8,244 nucleotides of DNA, from NCBI GenBank assembly GCA_963169155.1, contig CAUJGI010000665.1, forward strand, positions 1-8,244, read 5' to 3'. A program made the translations under genes and the position numbers. A model generated the notes under the pieces. It searched no databases. It saw only the letters and a program-made list of their open reading frames with translations, and was not told the origin of the DNA. Positions 1 to 5,947 of the stretch are shown one piece after another. How positions within the stretch are numbered: position 1 is the first letter of the stretch; every line of letters starts with the position of its first letter. The DNA is from Chloroflexota bacterium. Lineage in GTDB: Bacteria; Chloroflexota; Anaerolineae; Promineifilales; Promineifilaceae.

Positions 1-467
1 TACGCCTCAAACAGGCCGGAGAAAAGTTTCACTTTCTCATCATGGGCTATCCCAACGTGGCGCACTACAAATCTGTAGCGCATCAGGCGGGGGTGTTGGA
101 TTGTGTGACGTTCACTGGAAAGGTGCAGTACCAGTACGCGCCCGCCTATCTCTCTTTGGGTGATATTGCTGTGGCCCCAAAAATGTCCACCAGTGAGGGC
201 AGCGGCAAGCTGCTCAACTACATGGCGTTGGCTCAACCGGTGGTGGCGTATGATTCGGCCGTTCACCGCGAATACCTGGCGGATTGGGGCGTCTACGCCC
301 CCAGCGGCGATGTGGCGGCCTTTGCGGAAGCCATTGCCACCTTGCTGCACCAACCGGAGCACCGCCGCGAGTTGGGCCAGCAGCTGCGCCAGCGGGCGCT
401 GCAAACCTACAGCTGGCAAAAAGCCGGTGAACACATCGTTTCCTTATATAGGAAGTTGACAAAGTAG
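1..467 (+). CDS. Glycosyltransferase family 4-like protein, C-terminal fragment
   Basis: The frame is open from position 3 and the gene begins upstream of the window, so the ATG at 42 is internal: the preceding residues RLKQAGEKFHFLI read as a normal beta strand of the same domain. The fragment matches the nucleotide-sugar-binding C-terminal half of GT-B, GT1/GT4-type enzymes. It has a strand ending in MG, the segment VTFTGKV, and then EGSGKLLNYMALAQPVVAYD, which corresponds to the donor-binding E-x7-E motif. In this copy the second Glu position is Tyr. The end, with R-x-LGQQLRQRA and YSWQKAGEHIV, is the usual closing helix pair. Such enzymes transfer a sugar from a nucleotide-sugar donor to a lipid, glycan or small-molecule acceptor; substrate cannot be told. 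No link to the downstream RNA polymerase gene is apparent. Its stop codon lies inside the rpoB promoter. Confidence 0.85.
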   Translation, partial: RLKQAGEKFHFLIMGYPNVAHYKSVAHQAGVLDCVTFTGKVQYQYAPAYLSLGDIAVAPKMSTSEGSGKLLNYMALAQPVVAYDSAVHREYLADWGVYAPSGDVAAFAEAIATLLHQPEHRRELGQQLRQRALQTYSWQKAGEHIVSLYRKLTK

Positions 468-484
468 AGCCGCATCACTATAAT
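456..484 (+). promoter_or_regulatory. Sigma-70-type promoter of rpoB (perfect consensus)
   Basis: TTGACA at 456-461 and TATAAT at 479-484 are separated by exactly 17 bp, so both hexamers match the housekeeping consensus completely. The stop codon of the upstream glycosyltransferase (465-467) lies in the spacer. The start site should be near 490-492. The region after the -10 box is CCCCGTTCG, a GC-rich discriminator of the kind associated with stringent (ppGpp) control in other bacteria; regulation here is inferred. Confidence 0.85.
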
Positions 485-490
485 CCCCGT

Positions 491-713
491 TCGCGAATTG
501 CTATTCGTTCATTACAACGTGCAAAAATGCCACGACTTAACTGCGCTAAAACGGCAAAGAACTGGCCGAAGGACAGTTAAAATTGAGAAAAAGGGGTGCA
601 ACAATTTGAGGGAATCGTTGCACCCTTTGTTTGTGGTTATTGTCATGAGCTGAATTGTGGTGGGTTCGCCTTTTAGAAAGTGTGGTAACTATCTTAGGGA
701 GCAGGAATCTTAA
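491..713 (+). promoter_or_regulatory. Untranslated leader of rpoB
   Basis: About 220 nt separate the predicted start site from the rpoB start codon. The segment holds alternative small pairings: TTAACTG at 537-543 and AACTG at 560-564 can each pair with the CAGTTAA at 574-580. It then holds the strong hairpin at 591-628. No known riboswitch or ribosomal protein leader was recognised. It could be an attenuated leader, or its first 140 nt could be a separate short RNA. Confidence 0.5.
591..632 (+). terminator. Terminator-like hairpin in the rpoB leader
   Basis: AAGGGGTGCAAC (591-602) pairs with GTTGCACCCTTT (617-628) over 12 bp with one G-U pair. Past an A-C mismatch, ATT (604-606) can pair with AAT (613-615). 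The 3' side runs into TTTGTTTG, a modest U-rich tract. It lies after the promoter at 456-484 and before rpoB, so it would act on transcripts heading into rpoB. It could also end read-through from the glycosyltransferase gene. Confidence 0.65.
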
Positions 714-3700
714 ATGTCTAAACTTCCAACAAAAAATTATGCCCGCATGACTGAACTGCTTGAGCTGCCCACGCTCATCGACGTGCAGTTGGATTCTTTC
801 CAACAGTTTGTCGAGGAGAGTCTGGCTGAGCTGTTCGACGAAATCTCGCCCATTGAGAGTTTTAATGGGGATCTGAAACTGTACTTTCCCAGCAATCGTC
901 CAGAGGTGGAAGGGTTTAATCTGACCTACTGGTTTGGGGAACCGAAGTATTCAGTGGAAGAGTGTGTCGAGCGGGATATGAGCTATGCAGCGCCTTTATA
1001 CGTGAAGGCTATGCTGTACAGCACCGACCAGGACCAGCCCATTGTGCAGGATATTTTCATGGGTGATTTTCCGCTCATGACTCCGGCTGGCACCTTCATT
1101 ATTAATGGCACCGAGCGTGTTGTGGTCAGCCAGCTGATTCGCTCTCCCGGTGCCTATTTTGAAGTTCAGGATGAGCGCACTACGGGACGGCCGTTGGCCA
1201 TGGGCAAACTCATCCCCGATCGCGGCGCCTGGATGGAGTTTGAAACCCGCAAGACAGATTACATCACCGTCAAGTTCAACCGCAAACGGACCGTGCCGGT
1301 GACCCTATTCCTGCGCGCCATGGCCGCCGTGGATGACGGGCTGAAAAAACCGCTGCTCAAAAAAGGCAGTGACGAAGAAATTTTTGCCCTCTTTGAAGAC
1401 ATTGATACCAACGGTGAGCACCTCTACATTCAGGGCAGCATCGAACAAGAACCGATGTGGGACCCGGACAAGCCGTTGGCCGAGCAGGCGCTGATTGAGT
1501 TCTACAAGCGTATGCGCCCCGGCGATCCGCCCACACTGGACAACGCCACCCAATATCTGCACGAGCAGCTGTTTGATCAACGCCGCTACGATCTGGCGCG
1601 TGTCGGCCGTTATAAGCTGAACAAACGATTGGGCTTGCAAGATGCTGTACCGCTGACGCACCGTACCATCACCCAGCATGACATCGTGCAGCTGGTGCGC
1701 CGCATGGTCAACATCAACAACGGCCTGGAAGGGCCTGATGACATTGATCACCTGGGTAACCGCCGGGTAAAGACGGTGGGTGAGCTGCTGCAGGCCAAGC
1801 TGCGCGTTGGTTTGCGCCGCATGGAGCGGGTGGTGCGCGAGCGTATGTCCATTCGCGACAGCGACACGGTGACCCCGGTTTCGCTGATCAACATTCGGCC
1901 CGTGGTTGCGGCCGTTCGCGAGTTCTTCGGCAGTTCGCAGCTGAGCCAGTTCATGGAACAGGCCAATCCGCTGGCGGAACTGACCCACAAGCGCACTTTG
2001 TCGGCTTTAGGCCCTGGTGGCTTGCGCCGTGAGCGTGCCGGGTTTGAAGTTCGTGACGTACATCACAGCCATTACGGCCGTATCTGCCCCATCGAAACCC
2101 CGGAAGGTCCGAACATTGGTCTAATTGGTCGCTTGGCGACATACGGCCGTGTCAACAAATATGGCTTCATCGAAACGCCCTACCGCCGCGTGCGTAACAC
2201 CATTCCCGGTGACAGCGCCGAGTTGGCCAATCACGATGCCTTTGCCAATATCGTTCATCCCGAAACGGGTGAAATCATCGTGGCCGCGGACGAAACCATC
2301 ACTGAAAAACATGCCAAGGCCATTAAACAGGCAGGCATTGCTGAAGTGCAGGTGAAGCCGTTTATCACCGACGACATCATTTATATGTCGGCCGACGAAG
2401 AAGACCATTACTCCATTGCTCAGGCCAACGCCCGCATTGACGAAAGAGGCCAGTTTGCCGACCGGCGCGTTTCCTCACGCCGTAATTTGCAATTCCGCTT
2501 CACGTCCGTGCAGCGTATCGACTTTATTGACGTGGCCCCACGGCAAATTGTGGGTATCTCGGCCGCGCTCATCCCGTTCCTCGACCATGACGATGCCAAC
2601 CGCGCCCTGATGGGTTCAAACATGCAGCGTCAGGCGGTGCCGCTGTTGCAGCCAGACGTTCCGATTGTCAGCACTGGCATGGAGCAGCAGGCAGCCATTA
2701 ACTCCGGCCAGATCGTCGTAGCCAAAGAAGATGGCGAGGTTGTCAATGTTACCGGCGATACCATCATTGTGGTGGGTGAAAATGGGCCACGTACCTACAA
2801 CCTGCGCAAATATGACCGTTCTAATCAAAGCACCTGCATTGACCAACGCCCCATCGTGGTTAAAGGGCAGCGTGTGAAGCACGGTGATGTGCTGGCAGAC
2901 AGCTCCTCCACGCAGTATGGGGAGCTGGCTTTGGGCCAGGATGTGCTGGTTGCTTTCCTTTCTTGGGAAGGTGGCAATTACGAAGACTCTATTTTGGTCA
3001 GTGAACGTATGGTGCGCGAGGACCGCTTCACTTCTGTGCATATTGAAAAGCACGAGGTTGAAGCGCGTGATACCAAACTCGGTCCAGAAGAAATTACCTA
3101 CGATATCCCCAACGTCAGTGAAGATTCTCTGAAAGACCTCGATGAGCGGGGCATCATCCGCGTTGGTGCCGATGTCAACGAGATGGATATCTTGGTCGGT
3201 AAGATCACCCCCAAGGGTGAAAAAGAACTGAGCCCTGAAGAAAAACTGCTGCGGGCCATTTTTGGTGACAAGGCGCGTGAAGTAAAAGACTCCAGCCTGC
3301 GTATGCCGCATGGCGCTCGGGGCAAGGTGGTGGATGTGCATGTCTTCGACCGGCAGCACGACCGCGACCTGCCTGCGGGGGTCGAAACGATGGTGCGTGT
3401 CAGCGTAGCTCAGCGTCGTAAAATCTCCGAGGGTGACAAGATGGCTGGTCGCCATGGGAATAAGGGTGTTATTTCCAAGATCGTGCCGATGGAAGACATG
3501 CCTTTCCTGGCCGATGGGACGCCGATTGACATTATCCTGAGTCCGCTTGGTGTGCCCGGCCGTATGAACATCGGCCAGGTGCTGGAAGCGCATTTGGGCT
3601 GGGCCGCGCACCGGCTGGGTTTCCGGGCCATCACGCCTGTGTTTGATGGTGCCAACGAGCGCGAAATCTCCGCCGAGCTGGCACGGGCCTGGTTGTTGGG

Positions 3701-4649
3701 CCGTGCCTGGCAGGTAGCCGTTAACTGGGCGTGGGATTGGCTGACTGAAATTGAGTACGATCTGGAATCTTTGGAGGATCAAGACGAGGCGCGGCGTCTC
3801 TTTGTCACCGGTTGGCTGGGTGAACAAGGGTTTGACGTGGAGCGGCTGGAGACTGATCTGCGCTACGCCCAGTGGAGCGTTGCTCGCGAATGGGTGCGTG
3901 GCCGCGGCTTGGATCCTGATTTGCTCTTCCCGGAAAACCACGAGTTGATGCGCAAGCTGGATTGGGTGGAAAACGACAAAGCGGCCATTGAAGTGTGTAT
4001 CCGCGAGTGGTACAGCTACATGCTGGATAAACACGGCGAAGGTCTGCCGGAAGATGTAAGGGTTGACCCGCTCAAGGCAGATGTGGCTGAACTGCAATCG
4101 TTGGCCAGCCGCATTACGACCATCACCCATGAGCCTCTGCCGATTTTGGGTAAGGAAATGCTGATCGATGGGAAGTCGGGACGGCCGTTTGACCAGCCAG
4201 TCACAGTGGGTATTCTGCATATGCTCAAACTGGCACATCTGGTTGAAGACAAAGCCCATGCCCGTTCTACTGGTCCTTATTCCCTGGTCACCCAGCAGCC
4301 GTTGGGTGGTAAAGCCCAATTTGGTGGTCAGCGCTTCGGTGAAATGGAAGTGTGGGCGTTGGAAGCGTACGGCGCTGCCTATACCCTGCAAGAGATGCTC
4401 ACTATCAAGTCCGATGACGTTCAGGGCCGCGTGAAGACCTACGAATCAATCGTCAAGAATGAACCGATTGATGAGCCGGGCGTACCCGCCTCGTTCCGCG
4501 TGTTGGTGAAAGAGCTGCAAAGCCTGGGCCTGGCCGTAGAGGCCGTTACTGACAGTGGTGAAGTGGTGCGGTTTGGCAAGGAAGATGAAAAGAAGAACAA
4601 GAAGTGGGCCGGTACTGGCTTGATGGATTTAGCCCGCAGTCGCCGCTAA
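714..4649 (+). CDS. rpoB: DNA-directed RNA polymerase subunit beta
   Basis: This is the beta subunit of RNA polymerase, forming one side of the catalytic cleft. The ATG at 714 follows GCAGGA (701-706) at a good distance and gives a typical N-terminus. Visible landmarks are the protrusion/lobe segment with DFPLMTPAGTFIINGTERVV (about 118-137) and the rifampicin region GSSQLSQFM through LSALGPGGL (406-437). These are followed by the PIETPEGPNIGLI loop, GDKMAGRHGNKG (907-918, with the catalytic-centre lysines 909 and 917), and the C-terminal block HARSTGPYSLVTQQPLGGKA. The protein is 1311 residues, against 1193 in Bacillus subtilis and 1342 in E. coli. The excess comes largely from a net insertion of about 148 residues after PVFDGA (about 981-1145), described separately. 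Two rifampicin contact positions are changed (E415 and T428). The gene has its own promoter and terminator, and rpoC does not follow it. Confidence 0.98.
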   Translation: MSKLPTKNYARMTELLELPTLIDVQLDSFQQFVEESLAELFDEISPIESFNGDLKLYFPSNRPEVEGFNLTYWFGEPKYSVEECVERDMSYAAPLYVKAMLYSTDQDQPIVQDIFMGDFPLMTPAGTFIINGTERVVVSQLIRSPGAYFEVQDERTTGRPLAMGKLIPDRGAWMEFETRKTDYITVKFNRKRTVPVTLFLRAMAAVDDGLKKPLLKKGSDEEIFALFEDIDTNGEHLYIQGSIEQEPMWDPDKPLAEQALIEFYKRMRPGDPPTLDNATQYLHEQLFDQRRYDLARVGRYKLNKRLGLQDAVPLTHRTITQHDIVQLVRRMVNINNGLEGPDDIDHLGNRRVKTVGELLQAKLRVGLRRMERVVRERMSIRDSDTVTPVSLINIRPVVAAVREFFGSSQLSQFMEQANPLAELTHKRTLSALGPGGLRRERAGFEVRDVHHSHYGRICPIETPEGPNIGLIGRLATYGRVNKYGFIETPYRRVRNTIPGDSAELANHDAFANIVHPETGEIIVAADETITEKHAKAIKQAGIAEVQVKPFITDDIIYMSADEEDHYSIAQANARIDERGQFADRRVSSRRNLQFRFTSVQRIDFIDVAPRQIVGISAALIPFLDHDDANRALMGSNMQRQAVPLLQPDVPIVSTGMEQQAAINSGQIVVAKEDGEVVNVTGDTIIVVGENGPRTYNLRKYDRSNQSTCIDQRPIVVKGQRVKHGDVLADSSSTQYGELALGQDVLVAFLSWEGGNYEDSILVSERMVREDRFTSVHIEKHEVEARDTKLGPEEITYDIPNVSEDSLKDLDERGIIRVGADVNEMDILVGKITPKGEKELSPEEKLLRAIFGDKAREVKDSSLRMPHGARGKVVDVHVFDRQHDRDLPAGVETMVRVSVAQRRKISEGDKMAGRHGNKGVISKIVPMEDMPFLADGTPIDIILSPLGVPGRMNIGQVLEAHLGWAAHRLGFRAITPVFDGANEREISAELARAWLLGRAWQVAVNWAWDWLTEIEYDLESLEDQDEARRLFVTGWLGEQGFDVERLETDLRYAQWSVAREWVRGRGLDPDLLFPENHELMRKLDWVENDKAAIEVCIREWYSYMLDKHGEGLPEDVRVDPLKADVAELQSLASRITTITHEPLPILGKEMLIDGKSGRPFDQPVTVGILHMLKLAHLVEDKAHARSTGPYSLVTQQPLGGKAQFGGQRFGEMEVWALEAYGAAYTLQEMLTIKSDDVQGRVKTYESIVKNEPIDEPGVPASFRVLVKELQSLGLAVEAVTDSGEVVRFGKEDEKKNKKWAGTGLMDLARSRR
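3672..4118 (+). other. Trp-rich insertion domain within RpoB
   Basis: In B. subtilis and E. coli about 23 residues lie between PVFDGA and the DG-[RK]-[TS]-G motif. Here 171 residues do (981-1151), a net gain of about 148. The added part is acidic and probably helical. It contains ten tryptophans, at 993, 999, 1005, 1007, 1009, 1034, 1054, 1060, 1084 and 1099. A pattern W-[LV]-x4-[YFL]-D-x-[ED]-x-L recurs at W1009, W1034 and W1060. The reading frame is continuous and flanking conserved blocks are intact, so this is a true protein insertion. The boundaries are approximate. Confidence 0.85.
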
Positions 4650-4656
4650 AAATTTC

Positions 4657-4692
4657 GTAAGGAAGGTGGGTGGAAAACACCCGCCTCCTTAC
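4657..4692 (+). terminator. Probable rpoB transcription terminator
   Basis: GTAAGGAAGGTGGGTG (4657-4672) pairs with CACCCGCCTCCTTAC (4678-4692) around a GAAAA loop, with one bulged A and one G-U pair. It starts 7 nt after the rpoB stop. The stem is strong, but the following sequence (ACCCTGTGTAGTTT) has only a weak U-rich stretch. Termination may therefore be partial or factor-assisted. Confidence 0.7.
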
Positions 4693-4709
4693 ACCCTGTG
4701 TAGTTTAAA

Positions 4710-4728
4710 AAACAGGAATAAACTGTTT
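4710..4728. repeat. Inverted repeat overlapping the str operon -35 box
   Basis: AAACAG (4710-4715) and CTGTTT (4723-4728) are perfect inverted arms separated by 7 bp. The right arm overlaps the first two bases of the TTGACA box at 4727. The spacing would suit a dimeric repressor, but the arms are short and chance is possible. The A-rich run at 4707-4712 could instead serve as an UP element. Confidence 0.35.
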
Positions 4729-4754
4729 GACAACGGTAACATCTGTGATAGAAT
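4727..4754 (+). promoter_or_regulatory. Sigma-70-type promoter of the rpsL-rpsG-fusA-tuf operon
   Basis: TTGACA (4727-4732) is followed after 16 bp by TAGAAT (4749-4754), which matches the -10 consensus at five of six positions. TGA directly before it forms an extended -10 element. A start site near 4761 is expected. The discriminator CACCGTTCG shares CCGTTCG with the rpoB promoter in the same register. It is the only good promoter seen between rpoB and rpsL. Confidence 0.8.
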
Positions 4755-4780
4755 CACCGTTCGTATGTCTGCCCAAACAG

Positions 4781-4803
4781 GTAACTAGAAAATACGTAGT
4801 TAC
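4781..4803 (+). other. Small stem-loop in the str leader
   Basis: GTAACTA (4781-4787) and TAGTTAC (4797-4803) are perfect 7-bp complements around a nine-base loop GAAAATACG. It begins about 20 nt after the predicted start site, so it would be the first structure to form in the nascent RNA. Function unknown. Confidence 0.5.
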
Positions 4804-4825
4804 TAATTAAATAGGTGAAACCATG

Positions 4826-4866
4826 TGGAGGCCATCGAGTTGATACAACTGCGATGGCCTCCATTT
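4826..4866 (+). terminator. Terminator-like hairpin in the str operon leader
   Basis: TGGAGGCCATCG (4826-4837) pairs perfectly with CGATGGCCTCCA (4852-4863). Inside it AGTTG (4838-4842) pairs with CAACT (4846-4850) around an ATA loop, leaving only G4851 unpaired. That gives 17 base pairs, the strongest stem in the window. It is followed by TTTG, so termination would depend on a short U tract. It lies between the operon promoter and rpsL, as an attenuator would. Confidence 0.6.
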
Positions 4867-4886
4867 GTCGGGTAAAGTCGGGTAAA
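4867..4886 (+). repeat. Tandem 10-bp direct repeat
   Basis: GTCGGGTAAA occurs twice head to tail (4867-4876 and 4877-4886), directly after the leader hairpin. The 10-bp period is about one DNA helical turn. It could be a protein-binding site on DNA or RNA, or a local duplication with no role. Confidence 0.6.
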
Positions 4887-4992
4887 TAGGAAGACGGGCA
4901 GCACACCATATTTGATCTTTTTGAAAGTTACAAAAGTTCGTAAAGTCTCTAGGCAAAAATTGTTTAGGACCTGTTTAAGGTCGGAATAGAGT

Positions 4993-5000
4993 AAGGAGAT
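4993..5000 (+). promoter_or_regulatory. Ribosome binding site of rpsL
   Basis: AAGGAGAT at 4993-5000 is a near-perfect Shine-Dalgarno eight bases before GTG at 5009. It fixes the non-ATG start of rpsL. Confidence 0.85.
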
Positions 5001-5008
5001 AAACCAGC

Positions 5009-5425
5009 GTGCCTACGATTAATCAACTTGTACGCAAGGGCCGTAGCGCCAAAGGCAAGAAAAGCACGGCTCCTGCCTTACAGTGGACATTTAATTCTTT
5101 TAAGCAACGTCGGACGCGTCAGCCTAAAGGTGCGCCGCAAAAGCGCGGTGTTTGCACCCAGGTGAAAACCATGACGCCGAAAAAACCGAACTCGGCTCTG
5201 CGTAAAGTGGCTCGTGTGCGGCTGACTAATGGCATTGAAGTTACGGCATACATTCCCGGCGAAGGTCACAGCCTCCAGGATCACTCTGTGGTTTTGGTGC
5301 GTGGCGGCCGTGTGAAGGATTTGCCCGGCGTTCGTTATCACATTGTTCGTGGTACGTTGGATGCTGGTGGCGTGGACAAGCGCAAGCAGGGCCGTTCCAA
5401 ATACGGTACCAAAACGCCGAAGTAA
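5009..5425 (+). CDS. rpsL: 30S ribosomal protein S12
   Basis: S12 lies at the decoding centre of the 30S subunit and affects tRNA selection accuracy. The protein starts at GTG and has the family N-terminus PTINQLVRKGR. It also has the core PQKRGVCT...MTPKKPNSALRK and GGRVKDLPGVRYHIVRG, and ends SKYGTKTPK. At 138 residues it matches the B. subtilis length. It carries the extra loop (about residues 25-41) found in Gram-positive-type S12 and absent from the 124-residue E. coli protein. K58 and K103 correspond to E. coli K43 and K88 (Met-inclusive numbering), the classical streptomycin-resistance sites, and both are wild-type lysines. D104 corresponds to the aspartate that is methylthiolated in E. 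coli. It is the first gene of the str operon, and rpsG follows after 30 nt. Confidence 0.98.
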   Translation: MPTINQLVRKGRSAKGKKSTAPALQWTFNSFKQRRTRQPKGAPQKRGVCTQVKTMTPKKPNSALRKVARVRLTNGIEVTAYIPGEGHSLQDHSVVLVRGGRVKDLPGVRYHIVRGTLDAGGVDKRKQGRSKYGTKTPK

Positions 5426-5455
5426 TTGGATTGTTAATTTACGGAGAATTGCAAG

Positions 5456-5926
5456 ATGTCAAGACGAGATCGTCCTGAAAAACGAGAGGTTGTGCCGGAT
5501 TTGAAATATGGCAATATCCATGTTTCGATGTTTGTCAACCGCCTTATGTACGATGGCAAAAAGAGTACCGCACAGAGCGTGCTCTACAACAGCTTTGATC
5601 TCATTGAGCAGCGGGCCAAGCGGCCAGCCATTGAAGTATTTGAGCAGGCTATTCAAAACGTGACACCGCAGATTGAGGTCAAGCCGCGCCGTGTGGGTGG
5701 TTCTACCTACCAGGTGCCAACGCCTGTTGATGCTCGGCGTCAGCTTTCGCTGGCCATGCGCTGGCTGTTGATGGCGGCGCGCAGTCGTGGCGGCCGTTCG
5801 ATGGCGGAGAAACTGGCCAACGAGTTTATGGACGCTGCGACGAACCAGGGCGCTGCTGTCAAACGTCGTGATGACACGCACCGTATGGCTGAAGCTAACC
5901 GGGCATTTTCGCATTTCCGCTTCTAA
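5456..5926 (+). CDS. rpsG: 30S ribosomal protein S7
   Basis: S7 binds the 3' major domain of 16S rRNA, nucleates assembly of the 30S head and contacts E-site tRNA. The 156-residue length is standard. The N-terminus MSRRDRPEKREVVPD is followed by YGNIHVSMFVNRLMYDGKK, the rRNA-binding segment KPRRVGGSTYQVP (76-88), the helical block LSLAMRWLLMAARSRGGRSMAEKLANE, and the C-terminal DDTHRMAEANRAFSHFRF. GGAGA (5443-5447) precedes the ATG by eight bases. In E. coli, S7 represses translation by binding the S12-S7 intercistronic RNA. Here only 30 nt separate the two genes, which leaves little room for that element, so any autogenous control would more likely act in the long leader. Confidence 0.98.
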   Translation: MSRRDRPEKREVVPDLKYGNIHVSMFVNRLMYDGKKSTAQSVLYNSFDLIEQRAKRPAIEVFEQAIQNVTPQIEVKPRRVGGSTYQVPTPVDARRQLSLAMRWLLMAARSRGGRSMAEKLANEFMDAATNQGAAVKRRDDTHRMAEANRAFSHFRF

Positions 5927-5947
5927 GGAAATTAGGTACTGGATATC

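Larger units (their letters stand above)
4761..5008 (+). promoter_or_regulatory. Structured untranslated leader of the str operon
   Basis: About 250 nt lie between the predicted start site and the rpsL GTG. In order they contain a 7-bp stem-loop (4781-4803), a 17-bp terminator-like hairpin (4826-4863), a tandem 10-bp repeat (4867-4886), three AAAGT units nine bases apart (4924-4946), a 5-bp hairpin GACCT/AGGTC (4968-4982), and the Shine-Dalgarno at 4993-5000. There is no credible gene. Such a leader suggests post-initiation control of S12, S7, EF-G and EF-Tu synthesis, but no described leader class was recognised. Confidence 0.55.

Noticed and set aside
527..580. 17-codon ORF (MPRLNCAKTAKNWPKDS) in the rpoB leader
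   Set aside because: No Shine-Dalgarno precedes it, and its length and composition fit chance.
659..674. GGTG/CGCC mini-hairpin followed by TTTT before rpoB
   Set aside because: A four-base stem with a wobble is too weak to be called a terminator, and it would sit 40 nt before the rpoB start.
2616..4391. 591-codon open frame on the minus strand inside rpoB
   Set aside because: It lies wholly antisense to conserved RpoB coding sequence and its translation resembles no known protein; long antisense frames are common opposite GC-biased genes.
684..4787. GGTAACTA shared by the rpoB leader (684-691) and the str leader (4780-4787)
   Set aside because: One shared 8-mer between two leaders of more than 200 nt is expected by chance about as often as not, and the positions relative to the promoters differ.
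4765..4788. Seven-codon ORF MSAQTGN just after the predicted str start site
   Set aside because: It would have to be translated nearly leaderless and shows no run of regulatory codons, so it is not supported as a leader peptide.
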